Shown: positions 50,336-61,636 of the stretch, in pieces
Layout of the letters: every line of letters begins with the position of its first letter
How positions within the stretch are numbered: position 1 is the first letter of the stretch
From: Nocardiopsis metallicus
GTDB lineage: Bacteria > Actinomycetota > Actinomycetes > Streptosporangiales > Streptosporangiaceae
Direction of reading: 5' to 3'
Length of the DNA stretch: 64,000 bases
NCBI RefSeq assembly: GCF_014201115.1
Contig: NZ_JACHDO010000001.1
Location: forward strand, 1,922,001-1,986,000
Made by a program: the position numbers and the translations under genes
The notes under the pieces: model-generated
The model's input: the letters and a program-made list of their open reading frames with translations, nothing else
The model's database searches: none
What the model was told of the DNA's origin: nothing

Positions 50336-51616
50336 TCACCGGTTCCCCTCGGTATCGGGCTGGCTTGGTGCAACGGCCGGTTCCTGCAGGACCTGGGCGG
50401 TGCGCAGTCCGGCGAAGGCGACGGCCAGAGCACCGACGCTGACTACGGTGAGCGCTCCCCCCGCCATCAGCGCGCCCGCCGCGCCGATGAGCGGCGCCAG
50501 CCCGCCGAGGGTGAGCGCACCGGCCGAATCTCCGATGGTGGCCTGGGCGGTCCACACCGAGTTGACCCGCCCGCGCAGCCGGTCGGGGGTGTGCGACTGC
50601 AGCAGCGCGTACCGCAGGATCTCCTCCACGACCTGGCCGAAGCCGAGGAAGACCAGGAACAGGAAGGCCAGCGGTGCCCAGGTGCTGGCCCCGAAGCCGA
50701 ACACCGCCAGGCCGCACAGGGCGACCGCGACCAGCAGCAGAGAGCCGGTCCGGCGGGCGCGTCCGGCCCAGCCGCTGGTGAGCGAGCCGATCAGCGCGCC
50801 GACCGCCGGGGCGGTGTACAACAGCCCGACCATGGCCGGTCCGCCGCCCAGCACCTTGTCGGTGAACTCGTTGATGAGTACCTGGGGCGCGGCGAACAAC
50901 ATCTGCGCCAGCCCCAGGAGCAGCAGCGGCCCGACGACCCGGTGCCGGAAGGCGAACCCCGCCCCTTCGCGCATCGCGGCCAGAACGGACTGGACGCGGG
51001 CCTCCTCGGGGGCTTCGAGCCGGGGCAGCCGCCAGACGAGGACGGTCGTGAAGAGGGAGAGGACCGTGGTGATCAGGTAGTTTCCGCCCATCCCCGCCGC
51101 CGCGATGATGACACCGCCCAGCGCCGGTGCCAGCACGGAGCCGAGTTCGCCGTTCAGGGCGAGCAGCGCCCCGGCGGCCGGGAGCTTGTCGCGCGGCACG
51201 AAGCCGGGCGCGGCCGCCTGGAGGGCGACGGCGCTGAAGGAGCCGAGGAAGCCGTTGAAGGCGGCGACCGCGTAGATCACCCACAGCCAGGGCTGGTCGG
51301 GGACGAGGGTGTTGACGGCCAGGGCGCCGAAGCCGAGGACGGCGGAGGCCCGGCCGATGACGATGAGGCGCCGCCGGTCGCCGCGGTCGGCGAGCATCCC
51401 GCCGACCAGTGTTCCGGCCAGCACGCTGACCGCGGAGGTGGTGTGCACGGTGGCCACCAGCAGCGAGGACCCGGTGAGCTGGTAGACCTGCATCGGCAGG
51501 GCCACGGCCGCGAAGCCCAGCCCGAAGATGGAGACGAGCCGGGCAACGAAGACGATGCGGAACTCGCGGCTCAGACGCAGGGGGCTGACGTCGACCATCA
51601 GCTGGGAAAGTTTCAC
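50336..51616 (-). CDS. MFS exporter (EntS-like), probable siderophore efflux
   Basis: 426 residues and about 12 helices. LVGGMLADRGDRRRLIVIGR is the MFS loop 2-3 motif; FNGFLGSFSAVALQAAAPGF and GRVNSVWTAQATIGDSAGAL are typical of the EntS/MFS_3 group that exports enterobactin and related compounds. The GTG at 51616 fits the family N-terminus. It is 112 bp behind the siderophore-interacting protein of the NRPS locus, so it likely secretes the NRPS siderophore. Confidence 0.85.
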   Translation of the reverse strand: MKLSQLMVDVSPLRLSREFRIVFVARLVSIFGLGFAAVALPMQVYQLTGSSLLVATVHTTSAVSVLAGTLVGGMLADRGDRRRLIVIGRASAVLGFGALAVNTLVPDQPWLWVIYAVAAFNGFLGSFSAVALQAAAPGFVPRDKLPAAGALLALNGELGSVLAPALGGVIIAAAGMGGNYLITTVLSLFTTVLVWRLPRLEAPEEARVQSVLAAMREGAGFAFRHRVVGPLLLLGLAQMLFAAPQVLINEFTDKVLGGGPAMVGLLYTAPAVGALIGSLTSGWAGRARRTGSLLLVAVALCGLAVFGFGASTWAPLAFLFLVFLGFGQVVEEILRYALLQSHTPDRLRGRVNSVWTAQATIGDSAGALTLGGLAPLIGAAGALMAGGALTVVSVGALAVAFAGLRTAQVLQEPAVAPSQPDTEGNR

Positions 51617-51699
51617 GGAGGCCTTCGCTGGTGGTGGGGCGGGGTCGCAGGGCGTGCGAGGCGAGGGGCCGGGGCGGGGCCGCCCCGGTGCCCCCTCAG

Positions 51700-51725
51700 G
51701 CGGCGGTGCCCGAGGGCACCGCCGC
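51700..51725 (-). terminator. Hairpin after the siderophore-interacting protein gene
   Basis: GCGGCGGTGCCC and GGGCACCGCCGC form a 12-bp stem around GA. It begins 3 bp after the stop of the gene at 51729 on the minus strand and may reduce read-through into the exporter gene. Confidence 0.55.
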
Positions 51726-51728
51726 TTC

Positions 51729-52532
51729 CTAGTCGTCTTCCTCGTGGTGGTCGAGGTTGGAGGTGCCGCGCCGCCAGTAGCCGTCCACCTCGCAGGTCTC
51801 GTTGCGCACGAAACCGCGTTCCTTGAGCAGTCGGCGGATGGGTTTGAGGGTGTCGGCCTCCCCCGCCGCGTAGACGAATCCCTCACCCTCGGGCAGTTCG
51901 AGGGCGCGGAAGGCCTCCAGGAGCAGGTCGGTGCTGCCGGGCTCCGCGTCGCCGCGGTGCAGCCAGGTGAGCTTGCTGCCCTCGGGCGCCTTGATCTGCT
52001 GCTCCTCGGCCGCGTCGAAGACCTCGAAGAACGCGATCACCTCGGCGTCGGCGGGCAGTTCCTCGATGTAGCGGGCGGCGGCGGGCAGTGCGGTCTCGTC
52101 GACCAGGAGTACGTGGTAGTCGAACTCCCCGGTGATCCAGGCGGTGCCGCGGGGGCCGAGCACGCCGAGCTTGTGGCCGGGTTCGGCGTTGATCGCCCAG
52201 CGCCCGGCGGGGCCGTGGTCGTGGGCGACGAAGTCGATGCTCAGGCGCTGGGCCTCGGGGTCGAGGGCGCGCACGGTGTAGTCGCGGAAGAGGGCACCGT
52301 CGGCGCGGAAGTTCAGGCAGCGGTCGTCCTCGACGACCGGGAGCACGTGCCCGCCGGTCTCGTTCGGGAACCAGAGCTTGACGTGGTCGGCGAAGTGGTC
52401 GCTCTGGATCCCTTCGAAGTCGGGTCCCTCCAGGTGGACGCGGATCATCCTCGGGGTGATCCGCTCGACCTCGGCGACCTCCAGCACGCGTCGCTTGAGC
52501 GGATACATCTCGATGATGCGTTCGTGGGTCAC
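51729..52532 (-). CDS. Siderophore-interacting protein of the NRPS locus
   Basis: 267 residues. The FAD-binding barrel contains FRDYTVRALDPEAQRLSIDF and the C-terminal domain ends CEVDGYWRRGTSNLD, the family hallmark. It would reduce the imported ferric NRPS siderophore. It differs clearly from the paralogue at 3712-4581. It lies between MbtH and the exporter with 112-132 bp gaps, each containing a hairpin. Confidence 0.9.
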   Translation of the reverse strand: MTHERIIEMYPLKRRVLEVAEVERITPRMIRVHLEGPDFEGIQSDHFADHVKLWFPNETGGHVLPVVEDDRCLNFRADGALFRDYTVRALDPEAQRLSIDFVAHDHGPAGRWAINAEPGHKLGVLGPRGTAWITGEFDYHVLLVDETALPAAARYIEELPADAEVIAFFEVFDAAEEQQIKAPEGSKLTWLHRGDAEPGSTDLLLEAFRALELPEGEGFVYAAGEADTLKPIRRLLKERGFVRNETCEVDGYWRRGTSNLDHHEEDD

Positions 52533-52560
52533 TGCTTCCTCATCCTTGGGGTGCTGGTTG

Positions 52561-52592
52561 CGTCGCTCCGGGCGGCGCCGCCCGGAGCGACG
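52561..52592 (-). terminator. Perfect 32-bp palindrome between mbtH and the SIP gene
   Basis: CGTCGCTCCGGGCGGC is followed directly by its exact complement (16-bp stem). It lies 72 bp after the mbtH stop and 28 bp before the next start on the minus strand: a terminator or partial terminator within the siderophore gene series. Confidence 0.7.
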
Positions 52593-52664
52593 GGCGGTGT
52601 GCCGGGAGACGGCGGGTGGAGCCCCGGTTCATGAGGGGCTCCGCCGCTCGGGTAGGGGTGCGGG

Positions 52665-52871
52665 TCAGGCCATGGCCTCGCGCAGGCTGCGGGGGCGCAG
52701 GTCGGTCCAGTGCGTGTTGACGTACTCCAGGGCCTCGTCGCGGGAGACGGGGCCGTGGACGGGTGTCCACCCCTGGGGGACCTGGGCGAACCCGGGCCAC
52801 AGCGAGTACTGGTCCTCGTCGTTGACCAGCACGAGGAAGCTGCCTTCGGTGTCGTCGAAGGGGTTGGTCAT
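52665..52871 (-). CDS. mbtH: MbtH-like NRPS adenylation partner
   Basis: 68 residues, the usual size. [33 protein letters not shown] and the final [14 protein letters not shown] carry the family residues (Asn-Pro-Phe, the tryptophans, Asp-x-Arg-Pro). MbtH proteins bind and activate NRPS adenylation domains. It lies 85 bp behind the receptor lipoprotein gene and serves the NRPSs upstream. Confidence 0.96.
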   Translation of the reverse strand: MTNPFDDTEGSFLVLVNDEDQYSLWPGFAQVPQGWTPVHGPVSRDEALEYVNTHWTDLRPRSLREAMA

Positions 52872-52955
52872 GGTGACTCCTCCGTTGGGGTCGCGGGGTG
52901 CGGTCCCCCGGGGTTCGGGGGCGGGGTCCGCCGGTGCCGGTGTGCCAGGGGGCGG

Positions 52956-53927
52956 TCAGAGGCCCTGGAGGACCTCCTCGATCTGATCGAGGACGTCGTT
53001 GGCCTGGGCCCAGGTACGGGAGGCGCTGTAGCGCATCGGGTGGACCTGGTCGTTCTCGGCGGCGGGCAGGCTCTGCCAGAGGCTCTGGTCGAGCAGGTCG
53101 GCGGTGAAGGGGTCGGGCTCGTGGGACACGTCGGTCTCGTAGAAGACGACGTCGGCCTCGTCGAGCTTGTCGATGTTCTCGTAGGACTGCCAGGCGGCGA
53201 AGTCACCCTCGGCCTCCTCGGTGACGGAGACGGCCTGCGCGCCGAGTTCGTCGAGGACGTAGGCGCCCCAGGCGTTGGTGTTGATGACGGCGAACTCGCT
53301 TTCGACGCCGAACACCACCGCGAAGGTGTTGTCACGGAGCTGGTCGGCGTAGGTCTCGCCGAGCTCGACGAGGCGTTCCTGGTAGCGGTCGCGTTCGGCC
53401 TCGGCGTCCTCGGCGCTACCGATGACCTCGGCGAGCTTCAGGTTCATGTCGCGCATCTCGGGGCCGGCGCCCTCGAAGTCGAAGAAGACGGTGGGGGCGA
53501 TCTGGGAGAGGTCCTCGTAGTGGTCCTCGTAGGCGTCGTGGCTCTGCTCGCGCACACCGCCGATGATGAGGTCCGGCTCAGCCGAGGCGATGGCCTCGAT
53601 GTTGAGTTCCAGGCTCATCTCCTGGACCACAGCGGCCTCTTCGAGGATGCTCAGCTGCTCGGGGGTGTAGAGGCTGGGGTTGGGGTCGATGACGCCGACG
53701 GGGGTGATCCCGGCTTCGACGACGGCTTCGTTGCCGAACTCCAGGGCGACGATGCGCTCGGGCTCGGTGGGGACCTCGACGGTGCCGTAGTCGGTCTCGA
53801 CCGTGGTGGTCTCCCCTGCGGTCTCGGCCTCGTCGGAGGAGTTTCCGCAGGCGGTGAGGGCCAGGGCCAGGGCGAGGCCGCTCGCGGTGAGTGCGCCGCC
53901 GCGGAGGCGGGTCGTCAGCTGGGTCAC
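52956..53927 (-). CDS. Ferric-siderophore receptor lipoprotein
   Basis: 323 residues. The signal segment ends at the lipobox LTAC followed by GNSSDEAE. The binding-protein body (FecB/FhuD type) is EPERIVALEFGNEAVVEAGI, PDLIIGGVREQSHDAYEDHY and MRYSASRTWAQANDVLDQIE. There is no ABC permease in this part of the locus. An iron-box-like site lies 140 bp upstream. The position next to the last NRPS corresponds to the receptor gene of the fuscachelin cluster. Confidence 0.9.
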   Translation of the reverse strand: MTQLTTRLRGGALTASGLALALALTACGNSSDEAETAGETTTVETDYGTVEVPTEPERIVALEFGNEAVVEAGITPVGVIDPNPSLYTPEQLSILEEAAVVQEMSLELNIEAIASAEPDLIIGGVREQSHDAYEDHYEDLSQIAPTVFFDFEGAGPEMRDMNLKLAEVIGSAEDAEAERDRYQERLVELGETYADQLRDNTFAVVFGVESEFAVINTNAWGAYVLDELGAQAVSVTEEAEGDFAAWQSYENIDKLDEADVVFYETDVSHEPDPFTADLLDQSLWQSLPAAENDQVHPMRYSASRTWAQANDVLDQIEEVLQGL

Positions 53928-54067
53928 GGTGTCCGCTTTCGTGGGAGTGGGGTTCGGGGAGTCTGTTCAGGGGTGTTCGGCAGGAGTGGTCGGGGGTGTC
54001 GCAGACGCACTCCGGGCATGGTGCGCGGGCGGTGTTCCGGAGAGCGGAGAGGAACGCGCGGCATCGA

Positions 54068-54086
54068 TAAGGCTAGCCTTGCCTTA
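54068..54086 (-). promoter_or_regulatory. Weak IdeR/DmdR-like iron box
   Basis: TAAGGCTAGCCTTGCCTTA matches about 13 of 19 consensus positions and has strong AGGCTAGCCT symmetry. It lies in the 190-bp gap between the last NRPS gene and the receptor gene and would make the receptor-mbtH-SIP-exporter series iron-regulated. Confidence 0.5.
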
Positions 54087-54117
54087 CCCCCAACGGGAAC
54101 CCGGGGGCGGGTTTTCC

Positions 54118-57100
54118 TTAGGTGAGGCTTCCCTCCCCTGGCTGTTCGCCGCGCAGTGCCCGCTCCAGGACGGGGCCGATCACGGCCAGCGCCGCGGGTC
54201 CGGTCAGGTCGTTGTGGTGGTGGTCGACCGGGGTGTCGTGCACCTGTCCGCGCACGTGCTCCTTCCACAGTTCGGCGCTGATACCCGAGTCCGGGTCCCG
54301 CTGCGCGGTGGCGGAGAAGAAGTGCAGGTCACCGTCGAAGACCCGGTAGCCGGTGCGGTACATGACCTCGTTGGTGTACATGCGCGCCCGCACCACGCGC
54401 TCGATGGTGGCGGTGTCGAAGTCGGCCCAGACCCCGTCGCTGTCGCGCATGAACTCCACCACCTCCTCGCGTTTGTAGGGCCTGGTCAGCCGGGATGGCA
54501 GGTCGCGTTGGGAACTGGAGAGCAGGAAGTCGAGCGCTTCCTGTTCTGCCTCGTCCTCCGCCATGGCGCCGCCCGCGCGCAGCACAGGTTCGGAGTCGGT
54601 GGGGTAGGTGTCGAGCAGCCCGAGGAAGGCGACCCGCTCCCCCTCGGACTGCAGCAGCGTCGCCAGCCCGTAGGCGATCTGTCCGCCGAAGGACCAGCCG
54701 ACCAGGTGGTAGGGGCCGTTGGGCTGGACGGCGCGGACCAGGCGTGCGTAACGCTCGACGAGCGCGTCCATGGTGGGCGGCAGGTCGTCCTCGCGCAGGC
54801 CGGGGAACTGGACGCCGACGATGGGCCGCTCCCTGTCGATGTAGGGGGCCAGACCCGCGTAGGACCAGCTGAATCCGCTCGCCGGGTGGAAGCAGAACAG
54901 CGGGCTCCTGCGGCCGCCTTCCCGCAGGCGCAGGACCGGGGCGAGCAGGTCCTCGCGGCGCGGGGACTCCAGGTACTCCCGCAGCCGGGCGACGGTGGGT
55001 GCCGCGATGAGGTCTCCGGCGCGCAGCCGCTGGCCGGTGCGCTTGCGGATCCGGCCGACCAGGCGCATGGCCAGCAGGGAGTGCCCGCCCAGGTCGAAGA
55101 AGTCGTCGTCGATGGTCGGTGCCGGGGATCCGGCTGCCCCGCTGTCGGTACCCAGGCCCAGGACGGCGGCGAAGTCGGCGCACAGGTCGCGGTCGGTGTC
55201 GTCGCGGGGCGGGCGCCCCGCCGTGCCCTGGTGGGCGGGCGCGGGCAGGGCGGCCGCGTCCAGCTTGCCGTTGACGGTGAGCGGAAGCCAGTCCAGGGCC
55301 ACCAGCGCGGCGGGCACCATGGCGTCGGGCAGGGCCTGCTGGAGGCCGCGCCGCAGAGCGTCGGTGTCGATACCGCCGCCCGCGGCGGGCACCAGGTAGG
55401 CGACCAGCCGTTTGAGGCCGGGGGTGTCCTCGCGCACGAGCACCGCCGCCTGGGCGACGGACGGGTCCTCCTCCAGGGCGGAGACCACCTCGGCGGGTTC
55501 GATGCGCACGCCGCGGATCTTGACCTGGTCGTCGGCGCGGCCCAGGTAGTCGATGAGGCCGTCGTCGTCCCAGCGCACCAGGTCGCCGGTCCGGTACATC
55601 CGGGAGCCGGGCGGCCCGTAGGGGTCGGCGACGAAGCGTTCGGCGGTCAGGTCGGGACGGCCGGTGTAGCCGCGTGCCAGTCCGGCGCCGGTCACGTAGA
55701 GCTCTCCGGGCACCCCCGGGGCGACCGGGCGCAGGGCGGAGTCGAGCACGTGGACGTCGGTGTTGGCGATCGGGCGGCCCACCGTGGGGGTCCGGCTGTC
55801 GGCGGTGCCGCCGCCGAGGGTGTTGATCGTGTACTCGGTGGGCCCGTACAGGTTGTACCCGAGGACGCCGTCGGCCTCACGCAGGGCGTCCCAGACGGTG
55901 GCGGTGACCGCCTCGCCGCCGAGCAGGACCAGCGGCGGCCGGTGCGCGAAGCCCCCGGCGCCGGTGCCGCCCGCTCCCGACGGCCCCAGCAGACCGTCCT
56001 CGATGAGCTGTCCGCAGTAGGAGGGGGTCACGTTGATCACGTCGATGTCGTGGTCGGCGCAGTAGGCGACCAGGGCGGCGGAGTCACGGCGCAGCTCCTC
56101 GTCCATGAGGTGGACCTCGTGGCCGTCGATCAGCCACAGGAGTTCCTCCCAGGACATGTCGAAGGAGAACGAGACGGTGTGCGCGATGCGCATCAAGCGC
56201 CCGCCCTGGGCCCGCACGACCGGACCGAAGATCTCCTCGCGGTGGTTGACCAGCATGTTCACCAGGCCGTGGTAGGGGATCTCCACACCCTTGGGCCGTC
56301 CGGTGGAACCCGAGGTGAAGATGGTGTAGGCGAGGTGGCCGGGCCGGTGGGCGGCCGGGGGCCGGGGCTGGGAGAGGTCGGTTCCGGCGAGGGCGTCGAC
56401 GGTGTGCGGCTCGTCCAGGTAGACGCGGTGTCCGCCGGTACTCCGCCCGGCTGCGTCCTCCCCGGGCAGGTGCTGGGCCGCCCGGGTGGTGGTGACGGTG
56501 ACCAGGGGGCCGGAGTCGGCGATCATGTGTCCGAGCCGGGCGGCCGGATGCTCCAGGTCCAGGGGCACGTAGGCGGCGCCCAGTTTGAGGACGGCGAACA
56601 GGGTCACCACCCAGTCCGCCGAGCGGTGCAGGGCGATGGCTACCCTGGCCTCGGGTCCCGCGCCGAGGCCGCCGAGCAGGCGGGCCAACCGCTCGGCGCG
56701 CTCGTCGAGCTCGGCGAAGGTGAGGCTCTCGTCGCGGGTGACCAAAGCGGTTCGCTCAGGATTGCGCCGGACGGACTCCTCGAAGATTCCGGCGAGGGTG
56801 GTCTCGGGCAGTGCGCGCCGCACCCCCTCCCCCAGGGCGAGGGCGGCTCTCGCGGCGCGTACCGGGAGCGGGTTCAGGTCGGCGACAGGGGCGTCGGGCT
56901 GGGCGGCGATCTGTTCGAGCAGGCGCACGACCCGGTCATACAGGTCCTGCGCGACCTCCGCGGCGACGACGTCGGTCCGGTAGGCGAGACTGAGGCGCAG
57001 CTCCTCACCGGGCTGGGCGACGAGGGTCAGCGGGTAGTGGGTGGCGTCGTTGCCGGTGACCGACTCCAGGCCGGTCCGCTCGCGCACGCTCTGGTAGCGC

Positions 57101-58188
57101 TCGTCGTCACGGGGGATGTTGCGCTGCACGTAGAGCGAGTCGAAGAGCCGCTGGCCGCCGACCGCGCCCTGGATGTCGGCGAGGCTGACGTGGTGGTGCG
57201 CGAGCAGGTCGGCCTGCTCTCCCTGGAGGCGGACCAGCAGCTGACGGACGGTCTCCGCGGGCCGGACCCGTACCCGGACCGGGACGGTGTTGAAGAAGAC
57301 GCCGACGATCGAGTCCACCCCGTCGATCTCGGGCGGGCGCCCGGCGACGGTGCTACCGAAGACGATGTCGTCGCCACCGGTGTGGGAGCGCAGGACCAGC
57401 CCCCAGGCGGCGAGGAAGAGGGTGTTGGGGGTGACCCCGGTGCCGCGGGCCAGTTCGGTGAGTCGGCTCACCAGGTCGGGGGCGAGGACCCCGTCCACGG
57501 TGCGGGGCATGATCGTGGTGTCCCCGGTATCGGCGGCCGAGACCAGGGTGCCCTCCTCCACCCCTTCGAGGGCGGAGCGCCAGGCGTCGACGGAGCGCTG
57601 GTGGTCCTGCCTGGACAGCCACACCAGGTAGTCGCGGTAGGGGCGGGGGGCGGGCAGGCCGGTGTCGTCTCCGCCGCGCAGGTAGAGGTCCATGAGCTCG
57701 GCGTTGTAGAGCTCGCCGGACCAGCCGTCCATGACGATGTGGTGGAAGGTGAGGACCAGGATGTCGCGGTCCTCGGGCAGGTGGACGAGGACGTGCCGGA
57801 TGAGCGGCGGCCGGGCGAGGTCGAAGCGGCGTTCGCGCTGGCCGACACGGACGTGCTCGAAGCGGCGGCGGGCCTCGGCCGGGGGCAGGTCGGACAGGTC
57901 GGTCTCGTGCCAGGCGGCCGGGACCTCGCGCGGGATGAACTGGACGGGGCGCTCCACGCCCTCGTGCATGAACCCGGCGCGCAGGGCGGGGTGGCGGCGC
58001 AGGAGGGTCTGCGCGGCTGCGCGCAGGGCCGCGGCGTCGACCCGGCGGGTGAACTCGAAGACGTTCTGGACGGTGTAGACGTCCAGGTGCTGTTCATCCT
58101 TGACGGAGTGGAACAGCAGCCCCTCCTGGAGGGTGGCGAGGGGGAGCACGTCCTGGATGTCGCCGGGGCCGGTGGCGCTGGCGTTCAT
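54118..58188 (-). CDS. NRPS C-A-PCP-TE, terminal module (N5-hydroxyornithine predicted)
   Basis: 1356 residues. The condensation domain has HHIVMDGWS near 150. The adenylation domain has [21 protein letters not shown] near 678, [11 protein letters not shown] and TVNGK. The carrier has DLGGHSLL near 1037, and the thioesterase GWSFGGQIA near 1166 with a late His-rich segment. By alignment with GrsA the specificity residues read D-M-E-N-L-G-L-I-N-K, the code known for N5-hydroxyornithine (coelichelin module 3). It therefore adds the hydroxamate residue and releases the peptide. It corresponds to FscI of fuscachelin synthesis. No internal damage is seen. Confidence 0.93.
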   Translation of the reverse strand: MNASATGPGDIQDVLPLATLQEGLLFHSVKDEQHLDVYTVQNVFEFTRRVDAAALRAAAQTLLRRHPALRAGFMHEGVERPVQFIPREVPAAWHETDLSDLPPAEARRRFEHVRVGQRERRFDLARPPLIRHVLVHLPEDRDILVLTFHHIVMDGWSGELYNAELMDLYLRGGDDTGLPAPRPYRDYLVWLSRQDHQRSVDAWRSALEGVEEGTLVSAADTGDTTIMPRTVDGVLAPDLVSRLTELARGTGVTPNTLFLAAWGLVLRSHTGGDDIVFGSTVAGRPPEIDGVDSIVGVFFNTVPVRVRVRPAETVRQLLVRLQGEQADLLAHHHVSLADIQGAVGGQRLFDSLYVQRNIPRDDERYQSVRERTGLESVTGNDATHYPLTLVAQPGEELRLSLAYRTDVVAAEVAQDLYDRVVRLLEQIAAQPDAPVADLNPLPVRAARAALALGEGVRRALPETTLAGIFEESVRRNPERTALVTRDESLTFAELDERAERLARLLGGLGAGPEARVAIALHRSADWVVTLFAVLKLGAAYVPLDLEHPAARLGHMIADSGPLVTVTTTRAAQHLPGEDAAGRSTGGHRVYLDEPHTVDALAGTDLSQPRPPAAHRPGHLAYTIFTSGSTGRPKGVEIPYHGLVNMLVNHREEIFGPVVRAQGGRLMRIAHTVSFSFDMSWEELLWLIDGHEVHLMDEELRRDSAALVAYCADHDIDVINVTPSYCGQLIEDGLLGPSGAGGTGAGGFAHRPPLVLLGGEAVTATVWDALREADGVLGYNLYGPTEYTINTLGGGTADSRTPTVGRPIANTDVHVLDSALRPVAPGVPGELYVTGAGLARGYTGRPDLTAERFVADPYGPPGSRMYRTGDLVRWDDDGLIDYLGRADDQVKIRGVRIEPAEVVSALEEDPSVAQAAVLVREDTPGLKRLVAYLVPAAGGGIDTDALRRGLQQALPDAMVPAALVALDWLPLTVNGKLDAAALPAPAHQGTAGRPPRDDTDRDLCADFAAVLGLGTDSGAAGSPAPTIDDDFFDLGGHSLLAMRLVGRIRKRTGQRLRAGDLIAAPTVARLREYLESPRREDLLAPVLRLREGGRRSPLFCFHPASGFSWSYAGLAPYIDRERPIVGVQFPGLREDDLPPTMDALVERYARLVRAVQPNGPYHLVGWSFGGQIAYGLATLLQSEGERVAFLGLLDTYPTDSEPVLRAGGAMAEDEAEQEALDFLLSSSQRDLPSRLTRPYKREEVVEFMRDSDGVWADFDTATIERVVRARMYTNEVMYRTGYRVFDGDLHFFSATAQRDPDSGISAELWKEHVRGQVHDTPVDHHHNDLTGPAALAVIGPVLERALRGEQPGEGSLT

Positions 58189-58249
58189 GGGTGTCCTCTT
58201 CTTGTCGGTGCTGGTGTGGAGGCGGAGTGCGGCCTCTGCGGCCGCGGGG

Positions 58250-61200
58250 TCAGTCCCGGGTGTCCCAGAGCTGCTGGAGCCGGCCCATCTCGCCCGCGTC
58301 GAGCAGGTCGGCGAACTCGTCCCCTTGCGCCGGTGCGGGGTCGGGGCCCTCGGTGTGCGGCCCCGGGGAGGGCTGGGCGGCGGCCCGCTCGGCGTGTTCG
58401 GCGAGGCGCTGCGGGGTGCGGTGGGTGAAGACGTCGCGCACGGTCAGTTCCAGCCCGGCGGCGCGGGCCCGCCCGACCAGCCGGATGGAGGTGACGCTGT
58501 CTCCGCCCAGGGCGAAGAAGTCGGCGTCGGCGGGGACCTGGTCCGCGGCCAGGCCGAGGATGTCGGCCGCGGCCGAGCACAGGGTGCGTTCGGCCTCGCC
58601 CTCCGGGGGACGGCCGGGGCCGGGAACCGGTGCGGGTTCGGGCAGGGCCTTGCGGTCGAGCTTGCCGTTGACGCTCAGGGGCAGGCGGTCCAGGACGGTG
58701 ACGGTGGCGGGCACCAGGGCCGGAGGCAGTGCCGCGGCGAGTTGGGCGCGCAGGTGTTCTGGGTCCGGGGCCAGACCGGGGGCCGGGACGGCGTATCCGG
58801 CGAGGGCGGTACTGCCTCCCGCGGGGCCCGTGGCGCCGGTACGGACGGTGACGGCGGCGTCGGCGACTCCGTCCAGGGCGCGCAGGACCGCTTCGGCCTC
58901 CCCTGGTTCGACGCGCACTCCGTTGATCTTGACCTGGTCGTCGGAGCGTCCGAGGTAGACGAGGGCGCCGCCGGCTCGGCGGCGCACCAGGTCCCCGGTG
59001 CGGTAGAGACGGGCTCCGGGCGGGCCGGAGGGGTCGGCGACGAACCGGGCCGCCGTGAGGTCTGGGCGGCCCGTGTAGCCGCGGGCGAGCTGGACCCCGC
59101 CGAGGTAGAGCTCTCCCACAGCTTCGGGCGGGACCGGGCGCAGGGCGTGGTCGAGGACGTGCAGGGTGGTGTTCCAGACCGGGTGGCCGATGGGGACCGG
59201 ACCGCCCGGTCCGGTGCCGGGTACGGCGGGAGGAGGACCGGGTACGGCGGCGGGGTGGGAGGTGACGTCGATGGCCGCCTCGGTGGGGCCGTAGAGGTTC
59301 TCCAGCCGGGTGGCGGGCAGGGCTTCGGCGAAGGCTCGGGCGAGGTCGCCGGTGAGTGCCTCGCCGCTGGCGATGACCAGGCGGAGGCTGGCCGGGCGGC
59401 CGGTCCGCGCAGGCGCCGGAGGGAGTTCGTCGAGGAACAGGCGGAGCATGGCCGGGACGAAGTGGCAGACCGTCACGTGCTGCTCGGCCAGGAACTCGAC
59501 CAGGTAGACGGGGTCCCGGTGGCCGTCCGGGCGGGCCGGGACGATGGCCGCTCCGACGGCCAGCGGCCAGAGGAACTCCCACACCGAGACGTCGAAGCCG
59601 ATCGGGGTCTTCTGTGCGATGCGGTCCTCGGAGGTGAGCTGGTAGGCGGCTTGAGTCCACTCGACGCGGTTGGCGATGGCTCGGTGGGAGACCCCGACGC
59701 CCTTGGGGCGGCCGGTGGAGCCGGAGGTGAACAGGGTGTAGGCGAGCTGATCCGGGTGCGGTTCCGCCCACGGCAGGGGCGTGCGCCCGGCCAGACGGGC
59801 CCGGGTGGCCGGGTCGTCGAGTTCGATGCGAACGATGTCGTCGGGCAGGTCGGCGAGGGCCTCCCGCTGTGCCGAGGTGGTGATCACGACGATCGCGCCG
59901 GCGCGCTCAGCCATGTCGGCCAGGCGCCCGGGCGGCTGGTCCAGGTCCAGCGGGAGGTAGGCACCGCCGCTGCGTACGGCCGCTACCAGAGCGGTGACCA
60001 GTTCGGTTCCGCGCGGCAGGGCCACCGCCACGGCGGTATCGGGACCGGCTCCGTGTTCGCTGAGCAGGCGGGCGAGGCGGGCGGCGTCGCCGTGTAGCTG
60101 CCGGTAGGTGAGTTCGCGGTCCTCCGCGACGACGGCGGGCCGGTCCGGGTGGGCCCGCTCGGCGGCCGCGAGCAGCGCGGTGATGGTGCTGTGGGTGGTG
60201 GGGTGTGCGGTGCTGTTGTGGCGGGAGAGCTCTGAGTGCTGATCCGGCGTGAGCAGGTCGAGCTCGCGCGGGGTCCGCCGGGGATCGGTGCAGACCTGGG
60301 CGAGTAGGTGCTCAAAGAGTTCGAGCAGCTGGCGGGCGGCGGGTTCGGGTACCGCTGCGGGCAGGTGGTCCAGGCGCAGCAGGGTGCTCCGGTCGGGGCC
60401 CTCGTCCGGCAGGACGGTGAGCATGGCCGGGTAGTGGGTGGCGTCGCGGACCTGGATCTCCCCGGCGCGGACACCGGCGTGGTCGGCCCGGGCGGCGGCC
60501 TCGTCGAGCGGGTAGTTCTCGACGACCAGGAGGGTGTCGAAGAGGGTTCCGTGCCCGGCTGCGCGCTGCACCTCGGCCAGGCCGGTCCACTGGTGGTCCA
60601 GCAGGTCGGCCTGGTCCATCCGGACTCGGGTGAGCAGGTCGGCGAGGGGTTCGGCGGGGTCGAGGGCGACCCGGACCGGGAGGGTGTTGGTGAACAGGCC
60701 CACGGTGTCCTGGGAGCCGGTGAGCTCGGGAGGACGCCCGGAGACGGGCTGACCGAAGACGACGTCGCCGCGGCCGGTGTGCGCGGCGAGCGTCAGCGCC
60801 CAGGTCACCTGGAGGACGGTGTTCACGGTGACCCCGGTTTGGGCCGCGAGGGCGCGGAGCCGCTGGCTGGAGTCGGCCCCGAGGACTGATTCGATTGCGG
60901 CCCGCGCGGGATCGGGTGTGCCGGTGTCGGCGCAGGCGAGCAGGGTGGGTTCGGGCAGGCTCTCCAGAGCGGCGGCCCATGCCTTGCGGGCCGACTCGTG
61001 GTCACGGCCGTTGAGCCAGGCCAGGTGGTCGCGGTAGCGCGGGGCGGCGGGCAGGGCCGCGCCGTCGCCGTTGGCCTCGTACAAGCGCAGGAGGTCGCGG
61101 GCGAGGATCGGCAGCGACCAGCCGTCGAGCAGCACGTGATGGGCGGTGACCACCAAGACGGTGCGGGCGGGGTCGGTGGTGAGGGCGTGGAACCGGATGA

Positions 61201-61636
61201 GCGGCGGCGCCGAAAGGTCGAACCCCTTCGCGAACTCCTGCTCGGCCACCCGTTCCTCGGCCGCCCTCAGGGCCCCCGGGTGCGCGGGACCGGTGCTCGT
61301 GCCCAGATCGGTGCGGGTCCAGTCGAGATCGGTGTCGGCGGGGACGAACTGGACCGGCTGGTCGAGCTCCTCGTGCAGGAAACCCGCACGCAGGTTCGGG
61401 TGTCGTCCGAGCAGCGCCGCCGCGGCCAGGCGGAGGCGTTCCGGATCGACCCGGCCGAGGAGTTCGACGCGCAGCTGGATGCCGTATACGTCTCCCTCGC
61501 CCCCGGAGAGGGCGTGGTGGAACAGCAGCCCTTCCTGGAGCGGGCTGAGCGGCAGGACGTCGGCGATCGCTCCCGGAGCGGGCCCGTCGGAGGCGGACGA
61601 GTGGGGGGCGGGGGTGGGGTCGGTGGGCTGGATCAT
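58250..61636 (-). CDS. NRPS C-A-PCP module (serine predicted)
   Basis: 1128 residues. Condensation motif HHVLLDGWS near 170; adenylation with [23 protein letters not shown] near 681, [11 protein letters not shown] and SVNGK; carrier ALGGDSVTS near 1045. The residues aligned to GrsA give D-V-W-H-I-S-L-I-D-K, one change from the Ser code DVWHLSLIDK. The last 25 residues ([20 protein letters not shown]) form a helical tail that looks like a docking segment. The ATG overlaps the upstream NRPS stop (ATGA). It corresponds to the single-module Ser synthetase FscH of the fuscachelin pathway. Confidence 0.92.
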   Translation of the reverse strand: MIQPTDPTPAPHSSASDGPAPGAIADVLPLSPLQEGLLFHHALSGGEGDVYGIQLRVELLGRVDPERLRLAAAALLGRHPNLRAGFLHEELDQPVQFVPADTDLDWTRTDLGTSTGPAHPGALRAAEERVAEQEFAKGFDLSAPPLIRFHALTTDPARTVLVVTAHHVLLDGWSLPILARDLLRLYEANGDGAALPAAPRYRDHLAWLNGRDHESARKAWAAALESLPEPTLLACADTGTPDPARAAIESVLGADSSQRLRALAAQTGVTVNTVLQVTWALTLAAHTGRGDVVFGQPVSGRPPELTGSQDTVGLFTNTLPVRVALDPAEPLADLLTRVRMDQADLLDHQWTGLAEVQRAAGHGTLFDTLLVVENYPLDEAAARADHAGVRAGEIQVRDATHYPAMLTVLPDEGPDRSTLLRLDHLPAAVPEPAARQLLELFEHLLAQVCTDPRRTPRELDLLTPDQHSELSRHNSTAHPTTHSTITALLAAAERAHPDRPAVVAEDRELTYRQLHGDAARLARLLSEHGAGPDTAVAVALPRGTELVTALVAAVRSGGAYLPLDLDQPPGRLADMAERAGAIVVITTSAQREALADLPDDIVRIELDDPATRARLAGRTPLPWAEPHPDQLAYTLFTSGSTGRPKGVGVSHRAIANRVEWTQAAYQLTSEDRIAQKTPIGFDVSVWEFLWPLAVGAAIVPARPDGHRDPVYLVEFLAEQHVTVCHFVPAMLRLFLDELPPAPARTGRPASLRLVIASGEALTGDLARAFAEALPATRLENLYGPTEAAIDVTSHPAAVPGPPPAVPGTGPGGPVPIGHPVWNTTLHVLDHALRPVPPEAVGELYLGGVQLARGYTGRPDLTAARFVADPSGPPGARLYRTGDLVRRRAGGALVYLGRSDDQVKINGVRVEPGEAEAVLRALDGVADAAVTVRTGATGPAGGSTALAGYAVPAPGLAPDPEHLRAQLAAALPPALVPATVTVLDRLPLSVNGKLDRKALPEPAPVPGPGRPPEGEAERTLCSAAADILGLAADQVPADADFFALGGDSVTSIRLVGRARAAGLELTVRDVFTHRTPQRLAEHAERAAAQPSPGPHTEGPDPAPAQGDEFADLLDAGEMGRLQQLWDTRD

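Noticed and set aside
53803-58428. A plus-strand open frame of 1541 codons opposite the NRPS gene
   Set aside because: It is the antisense shadow of a high-GC NRPS gene: Gly/Val/Asp/Gln-rich without domains, while the minus strand gives continuous C-A-PCP-TE motifs.
58100-60097. A plus-strand open frame of 665 codons
   Set aside because: Also antisense to an NRPS gene with clear adenylation motifs; composition is typical of a complementary-strand shadow.
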